6,057 nt of DNA from CAZYVU01 sp964651435 (GCA_964651435.1 CAZYVU010000070.1:1-6057), one strand, 5' to 3'; positions 1 through 5,907 are shown, counted from the first letter of the stretch. Numbers and translations: made by a program. Notes: generated by a model not told the origin, from the letters alone.

Positions 1-180
1 CGCGTCATAGGAGCCGCTGCAGCCGGCAATGGAGCTAAGCTGGTAGCCGGGGTCGGCAGTAACGTTGAGGGCAACGACGTCGCCCCTCTTGAAGTCCGAG
101 GTGCAGGTAGCGCCGCAGGAGAGACCCGGAGGGGTGCTCGTTACAGAACCCAATCCGGACTTGGTGACGGTAAGGGTCTT
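1..180 (-). other. Divergent InlB-type B-repeat, copy 2 (truncated by window edge)
   Basis: Residues 1810-1869. It opens K-T-L-T-V-T-K-S-G-L-G-S-V-T-S, then S-C-G-A-T-C (1830-1835), A-D-P-G-Y-Q-L and A-G-C-S-G (1861-1865). The C-x3-C pair and the following cysteine correspond to Cys575/Cys579 and Cys609 of copy 1. The rest of the repeat and the protein's C-terminus lie to the left of the window. Confidence 0.78.
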
Positions 181-3100
181 CGGATAGGTTACCGTTATGG
201 CCTTCCGGTTGTTCTCTTTGGCGGTCTCGGGTATTGCGTTGGCCTCGTCCACGATGACGACGACCGTGTATTCCGACAGGACCACCGGCGGCTCCCAGAG
301 GAAGCCCACATCTGTACTTTGGCCGGGGGCCAAAGACTCCAGCACCTGTTCGTAGAGGAGTTCACCGGCTGCTGTATCCCTCCGAAACTTCACGGAGACC
401 ACCTCTGTTGTGATGGCGCCGGCATTCGCCACCGTGGCGGTAAAGGATATCTTCTCGTCCGTAACCTTCGTCCAGTAGGCATTTTGTATGGCAAGATCGG
501 CCACGGCAATGCGGATGTAGTCTATGTTGTTGGCTCTATCGCGTTCTGCGATGGTCTGCTCCGGGTCGATGACGGAGAATATCTTCAGCGGGGCTGCAGT
601 TTGGGGCACCGTCCAGGTTGAGGAGGCCACGGCCGAATCGCCGGGCTTGAGGGGAGCGCCAAGTATCGCCGTCCCGATGAGGCTTCCTGCCACGGCTGGA
701 TCGCCATTGTAGAAGGCAACAGGTATGGAGTCCAATACGGTGTCGCCGATATTTTCCACCCGGGCCTCGATAGTTATAGACGCACCGGGGGCAGGATTCT
801 CCGGGGTAGTTCTGAGGCTTTCCATTTCGAGATCGCTGCCCATCGCATACTTGAGGATGTAGAGATCGCTCCCCGGCTTGGGTATTGCAGCAAGGTTGGC
901 TCCCGCAGAGGATTCAGGAGTCCTCACATATGCGGCAACAAGGGTGTCTTCCTGGAGAAATGTTGCCGTGAGATAGCTTTCTGTCTCCGCGTCAGCGGTG
1001 AGTCGCGTCTTGCCCCCCCAGAGCCCGAAGATGGGGTCGTAGAACAGAGCGAAGATATCGGAGCTCTTGCCCGATACGCCGACCCAGAGAAGCGATATCC
1101 GACCGCTCTCGCCGGCGGCGAGGCGAAAGCCGGCAAGGTTGGTGGAATATTCGCCGGTCATGATGACCTCTCTGTCATTCATGGCGAGGTTCGATACGCT
1201 CGACACCTCGCTGCCCCTGAGCCAGACGAGGAGCGAGTTGCCGGCGCCGTCCATGGCCAGCTTCGGGTTGTCGTCCGGGACGGCGTCGCTGCTGATCCTT
1301 GTGAGTGGACCCCAGGCGCTGCCTTCGTACGTCATGGCGAAGAGTTCGCGGTCTTCTATGGTAGAGGGATTGCCGTCCGTGTCCTGGCTCAGGACGAGAA
1401 GGCCCTTTGTGCCGTCGTAGTCAAGATCGTATCTCACAATATAGGCGGGCACGGTAGCAATTGCGGCGGGTGCGCTCCATGATGCCCCGTTGTAACGGGA
1501 AAACCATATGGTGTTGGGCTTTTCGGCGCTGCCGAGAATGTCGCTGCCCTCATTGCCGATCCAGGTGACGATAGTATTGTTCATAGCCCGCCCCGCGAGC
1601 CTCGGGCTCCTGTCAAGATAACTATTATCGGTCATCCGCACACGGGTAGACCACTGGCCCGTCTGGGCGTCATATAACGCTGAAGAGATCTCGAGGCCTG
1701 CGGCCATGGCCTCCAGGGCCGCATCGTCGGGCATCTGTGTCTTCTCATCCTCCCACACGGCCATGGCGCTGCCATCGGCAAAAGGAAGGATCATGGGGTG
1801 GAAGTCCGCGGTGCCGTCATCGCCTAACGGAACGGGGTCTGTCCACTCTGCACCGTCATACCGGGAGAAGACCGCCATGGTCCTGTTCATAGCCGTTCTG
1901 TCCGGGTTGTCGTACAGCCAGGCAAGACTGACCGCACCTCCCGCACCTCTCAGGTCCGCATCGGGGTAAGGGAAGATATCCGTTTGGAGAGAGGCCGTTC
2001 CGACCACAATCCCCTGTTCCTTGTTGGGAATACGCGTGCGTCTAAACTGCGGCCTCTGCAAGAACGTGCCGTAGTCTGTCGCATTGAGATATCCCCGCGC
2101 CGCTGGCGCCAGTGAGCCCTTCACCGCTGCCCCGCAGAATACACCACAGCTACATTCTATGTAACCAGTACTTTTCAACCACTCGCACTTGGCCAGTTCC
2201 CACTTCCCTTTCCATAGTAGCAGATAGGCCTCCAGCCATCCCGCGAGACTCACACCCACGTCGAAGCCCGGCGATGCGGGCTTCTGGAAGGTGAGCTCTG
2301 TCCCTCCCGTCAGCCCACCACCGACGTTGGCTAACTCATCGAAGCCCGCAAAGACCCCGGCGCTCAGTTCAAGGCCAACCTGGAGCTTACCGTTTACGGC
2401 CAGAGGGCTCACGTCGTTGACCTCAAGAGTGCCACTCCCCGCGCCCTCCAGGGTCACTTCGAAAAATCCCGGGATGGGCACCGGACCCAGCGGGACCGCA
2501 AAGGGCCAGGACTTCTCCACCGTGCAGGAGCCGTTCAATCCAATGGATCCGTCCCAGTCCCAGTAGCAGCCCGGGTACTGGTAGGCGGCATGGACACCGG
2601 CGGCCATGCTCAGTTTGCACTCCGCCCCTGCTAGCTTCGCTTCCAGGACGGGTTTGTTCCCCCAGTCAAAATCGACGGCCACATTGCCGTCCCCCTGAAC
2701 GGTAGACTTTACCGTTGGAACGAATCGAAGGCCTATACCCTTCTGGCCGATGACAGGGAGGTTTGCGGGTACTTCCTCCGCGTCAATCAGCTCATCCACC
2801 AATGCGAAGTCGAATCCTATTTCGGTGGCGTAGCCGAAAGAGCTTCCCAGGTCTCTATAGGTGAATACGCCGGAAAGGGGTAGATTGGAGGTGACGATAA
2901 AGCTGGCTGCCTTGACCTCCGAGACTGCTCCGTCAGCACCGATCGCCTGGACCTTCAGGGTGCTGCAAGAGGGAAAATCCTCACCATCCCCCATATCGAA
3001 GGTCTTTGTTGCCGTCGCTCCAGCAGTAGGAACGTCATAGGCCTGCTTTGCCGTAATGAACCGCACCTTTTCCGGCGGATGAGGGCCCCAGTCTACGGTA

Positions 3101-5607
3101 GCCGTAAAGGAGACAGGGAACGGCACGTCGGACAAAAAATAGCTGAATCCGCTGTATTTCGATTTCACGTCCGTGACCACGATCTTCACGGCGCTTGCCG
3201 CTTGGAGCACCATGGCCCTGTACACCGTCGCGCCCTGAGCGATGGAGATATTCTCCACGTGGGGTACGTAGCCTGCCTTCTCCGCCCGGAGAACGTAAGC
3301 ACCGGGCGCGATATCGAGAAGGCTGAAATTGCCCTGGCTATCCGTGGCTGCCGTGACGGTGGCTACGGTGACGGTTACCCCCGAAAGGGGATTTCCCTGT
3401 CCATCGAAGATCCTGCCGTAAACCCCCACCCGGCCCACGATGGAGAAGCTTACCTCGTTGCTCCTGGCGCCGGTGGCGTCGTCGAAGGCCCACCAGGTAT
3501 AGGCTCCCGGAAGTTTGTCCAAAGGCGCACTGTAGGTGATCTCAAAATGACCTGTCGGGTCGAGCTGTTGCTTTTGTGTGGGATACTCAGTGCCGTCGGG
3601 CTTCCGGAAGTGGAGGGTGGCGGTACCGTTTGGAGTGAAGCCCGTTCCCCACTCGGTGAAAGCCGTGCCGGGAGGGCCCGACTTGGGGGTCATGTCGACG
3701 ACGGGCCCGATAATAGCGGTAAAGGTAACGGTAACGGTCTTCGACATGTCCATGGTCACAGTGCAGTCACCGGTGCCGGAGCAACCTCCTCCGGACCAGC
3801 CGGTGAACCGGTAACCGGGGTTCACTTGTGCCTTGAGGGTCGCCAAGGTGTTGATCGGGATAGGCTCCAAGCAGTCGGTTCCGCAATTGATCCCCAGACC
3901 AGTAACTGTCCCTCCAGCAGGGCTTGTATTGATGACGGTCAGAGTGGGGGGGACTGCAGGTGTCTGCCCCTGGTATAACTGGGTGATCTCGGCAGAGGGC
4001 AGGGCGCGGTTGTAAATGAGAACATCATCAACGATGCCGTTCCAGTACAGCGTGTGCCAGCTATAAAGCGACTGAGCGTGGGCCCCTATGCTCGCCGGAT
4101 GCGAATTAATACAGCAAGAAGTCAGAGCAAGTGCGGGCAAAGCACCAGTCTTCTTGAGCTCTCCGTTCAACCATAGCTCCAGCCTGTCGCCCTTGCGGTA
4201 GACGCAGCTTACGTGTGTAAACTGGTTGGTCGGTAGCTGCGAATCTTCATATACATAGAATACGGCCCCATCACTCACTTTGACCGAACACGAAATCTTT
4301 CCGTCGGCCATCAGGACGATACTCGAGTGGCCATCAAATCCAATGGGCATGCTCTCGTTCTGACTTCTCGTAAGTATCCAGGCTGAGTACGTAAACCCAT
4401 CCGTCGATGGGTCTATGATTTGTGTGGGAAGGGCAATATAATTTCCACTGAAATCATAGGCACTGTTGGGGTTCCCGAAACGGTCAGCCGTGAGGGTCGC
4501 TCCGTACACCGTCCCATCGCGGCCGTTACCGCTCTCGTCATTGGCATTGCCATTAAAGGGATAGTAGGCGACGAGGCCATCGTCCAGATTATTCTCGGGG
4601 TTGATTGAATCCCCGCGAACGGGCCACATGTACGCGGTATAGTATTGGCCCCGCGTGGACACGTGACCATCCCCCAAATCAACATACCATTTTTCGTCCG
4701 AATGGTAGGCGTACGTCGTTGAGGACCAGTAGTAGCCCCAGGCAACATTGAGGAAAGGGTTGTCCGCCGGCAGGGCTGGGTTTTGCCGTGACCTGTCAGT
4801 GAGGCTCTGAAGCTCTTTGCGGTTGGGGACCCGCCAGTCTGAGTAGCCACAGAGGGAAAGATTATTGGCAAAATCAATGGCGCTACCCCAAACTTCGGCT
4901 CCAGCCAGATTGGCGTTCCGTGTCCACAGGAGCCCCGTGAGATTGTCCGTAACGCAATCCCCGCTCATGGTAAACCGAGGCGCGGGCCAGGGAACCCCTT
5001 GTTCCAGGTCCCCGTCATCGCCGGGACGAAAGGTCTGCAGTTGGCCGGTCTTCCACGTTTTGGCCGGAACGCTCACATACCCATCCCGTACGGGCCACAC
5101 GAATTGAGTGGTTCCACCGTAATATACCGTGCCAAGCCACATATTCACGTACCATGTGTCGTCTGGGTAAGCCGCATATTTTGTTGACGACCAATAGGCG
5201 GCAGGCTGCACGTTGATAAAGCCTTCGGCGGTAAGCCATGTAGCGCTATCTGCCTGCTGGGCATTAACGAGGCTCTCCAGTTCGTTGATATTGGGAAGTC
5301 GCCAATCAGAGTACCCGCAAAGGCCAAGATTATTCGCATAGTCGATTGCGTCGTTCCACCAGGCTTTATCCCCAACGATGTTGGCGTTTCTTGTCCACAT
5401 GAGCCCCGTGAGATTGTCCGTCACACAATCCCCGGTCGTGGCAAACCGGGGGCTTGGCCACGCCGCACCTTTGCGGGCATCGCCATCGTCCCCTGCCCTA
5501 TACACGGTTGTCTGCCCCGTCTGCGGCAGTTGCACGGCAGCACCTAACGAGTTGAATATTAATAAGATCAGGGTTAGTACCGTCAGAACCGCAATCTTTT
5601 TCACCAT
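1..5607 (-). CDS. Large secreted multidomain adhesin-like protein, C-terminus cut by window edge
   Basis: Open frame of 1869 codons with no in-frame stop. Start ATG at 5607-5605 is preceded by AAAAGGGG six bases upstream, and an in-frame TAG (5613-5611) excludes an earlier start. Residues 1-24 form a Sec-type signal peptide (M-V-K-K, then a leucine/isoleucine-rich core, cleavage likely after S-L-G-A-A), so the protein is exported. Domains in order: DUF1566 at about 28-176 and 185-332; LamG-like jelly roll 341-545; InlB-type repeat 554-631; IPT/TIG-like 634-724; CarboxypepD_reg-like 726-803; unrecognised 804-1190; beta-propeller-like repeats about 1199-1566; CARDB 1592-1702 and 1703-1805; second InlB-type repeat from 1810, incomplete. 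No catalytic motif was seen; all recognised parts are binding or structural folds, so a role in adhesion or carbohydrate/matrix binding is inferred. The membrane or cell-wall anchoring signal, if any, lies beyond the window. It appears monocistronic at its 5' end, with its own promoter. Confidence is high for the gene, moderate for the domain calls and low for function. Confidence 0.95.
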   Translation of the reverse strand, partial: MVKKIAVLTVLTLILLIFNSLGAAVQLPQTGQTTVYRAGDDGDARKGAAWPSPRFATTGDCVTDNLTGLMWTRNANIVGDKAWWNDAIDYANNLGLCGYSDWRLPNINELESLVNAQQADSATWLTAEGFINVQPAAYWSSTKYAAYPDDTWYVNMWLGTVYYGGTTQFVWPVRDGYVSVPAKTWKTGQLQTFRPGDDGDLEQGVPWPAPRFTMSGDCVTDNLTGLLWTRNANLAGAEVWGSAIDFANNLSLCGYSDWRVPNRKELQSLTDRSRQNPALPADNPFLNVAWGYYWSSTTYAYHSDEKWYVDLGDGHVSTRGQYYTAYMWPVRGDSINPENNLDDGLVAYYPFNGNANDESGNGRDGTVYGATLTADRFGNPNSAYDFSGNYIALPTQIIDPSTDGFTYSAWILTRSQNESMPIGFDGHSSIVLMADGKISCSVKVSDGAVFYVYEDSQLPTNQFTHVSCVYRKGDRLELWLNGELKKTGALPALALTSCCINSHPASIGAHAQSLYSWHTLYWNGIVDDVLIYNRALPSAEITQLYQGQTPAVPPTLTVINTSPAGGTVTGLGINCGTDCLEPIPINTLATLKAQVNPGYRFTGWSGGGCSGTGDCTVTMDMSKTVTVTFTAIIGPVVDMTPKSGPPGTAFTEWGTGFTPNGTATLHFRKPDGTEYPTQKQQLDPTGHFEITYSAPLDKLPGAYTWWAFDDATGARSNEVSFSIVGRVGVYGRIFDGQGNPLSGVTVTVATVTAATDSQGNFSLLDIAPGAYVLRAEKAGYVPHVENISIAQGATVYRAMVLQAASAVKIVVTDVKSKYSGFSYFLSDVPFPVSFTATVDWGPHPPEKVRFITAKQAYDVPTAGATATKTFDMGDGEDFPSCSTLKVQAIGADGAVSEVKAASFIVTSNLPLSGVFTYRDLGSSFGYATEIGFDFALVDELIDAEEVPANLPVIGQKGIGLRFVPTVKSTVQGDGNVAVDFDWGNKPVLEAKLAGAECKLSMAAGVHAAYQYPGCYWDWDGSIGLNGSCTVEKSWPFAVPLGPVPIPGFFEVTLEGAGSGTLEVNDVSPLAVNGKLQVGLELSAGVFAGFDELANVGGGLTGGTELTFQKPASPGFDVGVSLAGWLEAYLLLWKGKWELAKCEWLKSTGYIECSCGVFCGAAVKGSLAPAARGYLNATDYGTFLQRPQFRRTRIPNKEQGIVVGTASLQTDIFPYPDADLRGAGGAVSLAWLYDNPDRTAMNRTMAVFSRYDGAEWTDPVPLGDDGTADFHPMILPFADGSAMAVWEDEKTQMPDDAALEAMAAGLEISSALYDAQTGQWSTRVRMTDNSYLDRSPRLAGRAMNNTIVTWIGNEGSDILGSAEKPNTIWFSRYNGASWSAPAAIATVPAYIVRYDLDYDGTKGLLVLSQDTDGNPSTIEDRELFAMTYEGSAWGPLTRISSDAVPDDNPKLAMDGAGNSLLVWLRGSEVSSVSNLAMNDREVIMTGEYSTNLAGFRLAAGESGRISLLWVGVSGKSSDIFALFYDPIFGLWGGKTRLTADAETESYLTATFLQEDTLVAAYVRTPESSAGANLAAIPKPGSDLYILKYAMGSDLEMESLRTTPENPAPGASITIEARVENIGDTVLDSIPVAFYNGDPAVAGSLIGTAILGAPLKPGDSAVASSTWTVPQTAAPLKIFSVIDPEQTIAERDRANNIDYIRIAVADLAIQNAYWTKVTDEKISFTATVANAGAITTEVVSVKFRRDTAAGELLYEQVLESLAPGQSTDVGFLWEPPVVLSEYTVVVIVDEANAIPETAKENNRKAITVTYPKTLTVTKSGLGSVTSTPPGLSCGATCTSDFKRGDVVALNVTADPGYQLSSIAGCSGSYDA
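193..501 (-). other. CARDB domain, copy 2
   Basis: Residues about 1703-1805, directly abutting copy 1. Landmarks are A-D-L-A-I, F-T-A-T-V-A-N-A-G, L-A-P-G-Q-S-T-D-V, F-L-W-E-P-P and V-I-V-D-E-A-N-A-I-P-E-T-A-K-E-N-N, the same order as copy 1 though the copies are well diverged. The pair likely forms a rigid stalk between the propeller and the distal end. Confidence 0.85.
502..834 (-). other. CARDB domain, copy 1
   Basis: Residues about 1592-1702. It shows the CARDB pattern: D-L-E-M at the start, P-x-P-G-A-S-I-T-I, V-E-N-I-G-D, V-A-F-Y-N-G-D-P, S-L-I-G-T, L-K-P-G-D-S, S-S-T-W-T-V-P and the closing V-I-D-P-E-Q-T-I-A-E-R-D-R-A-N-N. CARDB is an Ig-like cell-adhesion-related module found in secreted bacterial and archaeal proteins, often in tandem stalks. 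Confidence 0.88.
910..2013 (-). other. Beta-propeller-like repeat region
   Basis: Residues about 1199-1566. A loose motif recurs about every 50-60 residues: a strand such as M-A-V-F-S-R-Y-D-G-A-E-W, then [ST]-x-P-x-x-[IL], a variable loop with P-x-[LM]-x-x-x-x-D-G, and a closing strand such as A-M-A-V-W-E-D. Closing strands include V-S-L-A-W-L-Y-D, A-V-W-E-D, I-V-T-W-I-G-N, L-L-V-L-S-Q-D, L-L-V-W-L-R-G, S-L-L-W-V-G and L-V-A-A-Y-V-R, giving six or seven blades. The style is that of sialidase/BNR-like propellers in secreted proteins, but without true S-x-D-x-G-x-x-W Asp boxes. No enzyme residues are evident. Blade count and borders are approximate. Confidence 0.6.
2038..3198 (-). other. Unrecognised beta-rich region with a cysteine cluster
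   Basis: Residues about 804-1190. I recognise no family. The first part (to about 900) looks like another Ig-type segment, with alternating hydrophobic strands and D-W-G-P and F-D-M-G-D-G turns. The middle is rich in glycine, aromatic residues and valine, including D-F-D-W-G-N and Y-Q-Y-P-G-C-Y-W-D-W-D-G, suggesting long antiparallel strands. Near the end is a tight cysteine group, Cys1141, Cys1152, Cys1154 and Cys1158, inside K-C-E-W-L and E-C-S-C-G-V-F-C-G. In an exported protein these are more likely disulfides than a metal site, but C-x-C-x3-C leaves metal binding possible. Confidence 0.5.
3199..3432 (-). other. Carboxypeptidase-regulatory-like domain
   Basis: Residues about 726-803. The sequence V-Y-G-R-I-F-D-G-Q-G-N-P-L-S-G-V-T-V, then T-D-S-Q-G-N-F-S-L-L-D-I-A-P-G-A-Y and R-A-E-K-A-G-Y, is the classic CarboxypepD_reg (transthyretin-like) pattern. 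It is a non-catalytic beta-sandwich common as a linker in exported proteins. The match is strong along the whole module. Confidence 0.85.
3436..3708 (-). other. IPT/TIG-like Ig-fold segment
   Basis: Residues about 634-724. It begins with M-T-P-K-S-G-P-P-G-T, the usual opening of IPT/TIG-type beta sandwiches (P-x-x-G-P-x-G-T, then G-x-G-F), followed by G-T-G-F-T-P-N-G-T-A-T-L and ending N-E-V-S-F-S-I-V. The call rests on this opening pattern and the length of about 90 residues. A generic Ig-like domain is the main alternative. Confidence 0.5.
3715..3948 (-). other. Divergent InlB-type B-repeat, copy 1
   Basis: Residues about 554-631. The pattern is L-T-V-I...G-G-T-V-T, then C-G-T-D-C (575-579), N-P-G-Y-R-F-T-G-W-S-G-G-G-C (596-609), D-C-T-V-T-M-D (614-620) and K-T-V-T-V-T-F (623-629). 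This matches the divergent InlB B-repeat family found in many secreted bacterial proteins. Four cysteines (575, 579, 609, 615) could form two disulfides. It probably acts as a spacer or binding module. A related copy appears at the window's left edge. Confidence 0.8.
3973..4587 (-). other. LamG-like jelly-roll (concanavalin A-like) domain
   Basis: Residues about 341-545. It opens with the hallmark G-L-V-A-Y-Y-P-F-N-G-N-A-N-D-E-S-G-N and G-T-V-Y-G-A-T-L-T, continues through F-T-Y-S-A-W-I and L-E-L-W-L-N-G-E-L, and closes with V-D-D-V-L-I-Y-N-R-A-L then E-I-T-Q-L-Y. These are the conserved strands of the Laminin_G_3 / LamG-like family, usually a carbohydrate- or protein-binding beta sandwich in secreted bacterial proteins. 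The length of about 200 residues is normal. An unusual C-C pair (T-S-C-C-I-N) sits in the third quarter. Confidence 0.88.
4612..5055 (-). other. DUF1566 (Lcl C-terminal) domain, copy 2
   Basis: Residues about 185-332, a clear duplicate of copy 1. It repeats GDDGD (196-200), W-P-A-P-R-F (207-212), D-N-L-T-G-L-L-W-T-R (221-230), G-Y-S-D-W-R-V-P-N (254-262), Y-W-S-S-T-T-Y and the closing M-W-P-V-R-G-D (327-333). Cys218 and Cys253 match Cys61 and Cys97 of copy 1. The two copies are offset by 157 codons. They differ most in the C-terminal third, suggesting one conserved scaffold with different exposed loops. Confidence 0.85.
4912..4962 (-). repeat. Direct DNA repeat, copy B (within DUF1566 copy 2)
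   Basis: Partner of the repeat at 5383-5433. Because the offset is a multiple of three, recombination between the copies would remove or add one DUF1566 unit and leave the reading frame intact. Confidence 0.85.
5080..5526 (-). other. DUF1566 (Lcl C-terminal) domain, copy 1
   Basis: Residues about 28-176. Landmarks are the GDDGD loop near residue 40, W-P-S-P-R-F (50-55), D-N-L-T-G-L-M-W-T-R (64-73), G-Y-S-D-W-R-L-P-N (98-106), Y-W-S-S-T (138-142) and the closing V-W-P-V-R-D-G (170-176). This is the standard signature order of the DUF1566 / Legionella collagen-like protein C-terminal family, a secreted beta-rich module; in Lcl the region is tied to glycosaminoglycan binding. Cys61 and Cys97 have matching partners in copy 2 and could form a disulfide. 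Binding of a glycan here is inference. Confidence 0.85.
5383..5433 (-). repeat. Direct DNA repeat, copy A (within DUF1566 copy 1)
   Basis: This 51-base segment is nearly identical to 4912-4962, exactly 471 bases (157 codons) away. Over the best 42 bases (5392-5433 against 4921-4962) only three positions differ. It encodes the G-D-C-V-T-D-N-L-T-G-L-[ML]-W-T core. Identity at third codon positions suggests a fairly recent duplication or gene conversion rather than protein-level conservation alone. Confidence 0.85.
5536..5607 (-). other. Signal peptide coding segment
   Basis: Residues 1-24 of the large protein. Two lysines at positions 3-4 are followed by a hydrophobic stretch (I-A-V-L-T-V-L-T-L-I-L-L-I-F) and a small-residue exit S-L-G-A-A before V-Q-L-P-Q. 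This fits a Sec signal peptide cleaved near residue 23 or 24. There is no lipobox cysteine, so a lipoprotein is unlikely. The mature chain begins directly with the first DUF1566 domain. Confidence 0.85.
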
Positions 5608-5613
5608 CGACTA

Positions 5614-5618
5614 CCCCT
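5614..5618 (-). promoter_or_regulatory. Ribosome binding site of the large secreted protein gene
   Basis: Reading on the minus strand, AAAAGGGG ends six bases before the ATG at 5607. AGGGG is a reasonable Shine-Dalgarno core at normal spacing and supports this start. Confidence 0.7.
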
Positions 5619-5653
5619 TTTAATGCCGTTATGTGTAGGTGTGAAGCAGAAAG

Positions 5654-5676
5654 AAAGTCCCTCGCCCCGGAACTTC
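5654..5676 (-). promoter_or_regulatory. Hairpin in the 5' leader of the large gene
   Basis: In the minus-strand transcript GAAGUUCC (5676-5669) pairs with GGGACUUU (5661-5654), eight pairs including two G-U, around the seven-base loop GGGGCGA. It lies about 8-30 bases after the predicted start and about 46 bases before the ATG. It is not followed by a U tract, so it is not an intrinsic terminator; it may stabilise the 5' end or expose the GGGGCGA loop to a regulator. Confidence 0.4.
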
Positions 5677-5680
5677 TTGT

Positions 5681-5696
5681 TATCACGCCAATGATA
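5681..5696. promoter_or_regulatory. Small palindrome over -10 and start site, possible operator
   Basis: TATCA (5681-5685) and TGATA (5692-5696) form an inverted repeat with a six-base spacer. It overlaps the -10 hexamer and predicted transcription start, where a repressor site would sit. At five bases per arm it could be chance. Confidence 0.25.
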
Positions 5697-5719
5697 GAAA
5701 AAAATCGAAAAGTTGGCAA
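5691..5719 (-). promoter_or_regulatory. Sigma-70-like promoter for the large secreted protein gene
   Basis: On the minus strand, TTGCCA (5719-5714) and TATCAT (5696-5691) are separated by 17 bases, each matching five of six consensus positions. The spacer is AT-rich. Transcription would start near 5684, giving a leader of roughly 77 bases before the ATG. It is the best promoter candidate in the intergenic region; not experimentally known. Confidence 0.65.
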
Positions 5720-5743
5720 GGTAATTTTTTGGAAGTAAAACAC

Positions 5744-5772
5744 AGAAGAACCCTTCGGGGCTTCTCGGGTTC
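5744..5772. repeat. Overlapping inverted repeats upstream of the promoter
   Basis: Two mutually exclusive stems share bases here: AGAAG/CTTCT (5744-5748 with 5761-5765), enclosing CCC-TTCG-GGG, and GAACCC/GGGTTC (5748-5753 with 5767-5772). Read on the minus strand the structure is followed by GTGTTTT, so it could be a weak terminator for transcripts entering from the right. No good U tract follows, so this remains tentative. Confidence 0.35.
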
Positions 5773-5856
5773 CGGGGAGACCATCGCTTTACTCGAAATG
5801 GCTCAGATGGTATATGCTTTATAGTAGATTCTGCGAGCAGAGGGGGTGGCCGGGGC

Positions 5857-5871
5857 ACCCACGCAGTGGGT
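5857..5871. repeat. Perfect 6-bp inverted repeat upstream of the vapB remnant
   Basis: ACCCAC (5857-5862) and GTGGGT (5866-5871) flank GCA. An alternative stem, CCACG/CGTGG (5859-5863 with 5872-5876), overlaps it. VapBC complexes usually repress their own operon by binding palindromes just upstream, so this may be a relic operator. That role is inference. Confidence 0.35.
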
Positions 5872-5890
5872 CGTGGCTTTGCCGATAGAG

Positions 5891-5907
5891 GGGGCGACGT
5901 GAGCCCC
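5891..5907 (+). repeat. GGGGC/GCCCC hairpin close to the vapB ribosome binding site
   Basis: GGGGC (5891-5895) pairs with GCCCC (5903-5907) around a seven-base loop, GACGTGA. It ends 13 bases before the AGGAGG at 5921. It could be leader structure of the former vapBC mRNA or an operator half; no riboswitch family matches convincingly. Confidence 0.3.

Noticed and set aside
3079..3978. 299-codon plus-strand open frame opposite the large gene
   Set aside because: It is antisense to well-recognised TIG, CarboxypepD_reg and InlB-type domains. Its product is rich in Gly, Arg, His and Asp without domain signatures, and there is no convincing ribosome binding site. It is a shadow frame of GC-rich coding DNA.
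4413..4877. 154-codon minus-strand frame inside the large gene
   Set aside because: It is out of frame with the DUF1566 and LamG domains that occupy the same strand and shows a Thr/Pro-rich shadow composition.
5798..5824. Eight-codon plus-strand mini-ORF ATG...TAG
   Set aside because: There is no ribosome binding site and the peptide is too short to judge; most likely chance.
5788..5825. Plus-strand promoter for vapB (TTTACT with TATATG, or TATAGT)
   Set aside because: The hexamers match only four of six positions at the right spacing, and the better TATAGT has no -35 partner. Too weak to list as a feature.
5891..5907. Possible mini-ykkC (guanidine-II) type riboswitch hairpin because of ACG in the loop
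   Set aside because: The class needs two similar hairpins with ACGR loops. Here one loop has ACGT and the neighbouring hairpin has a three-base GCA loop, and no guanidine-related gene follows.
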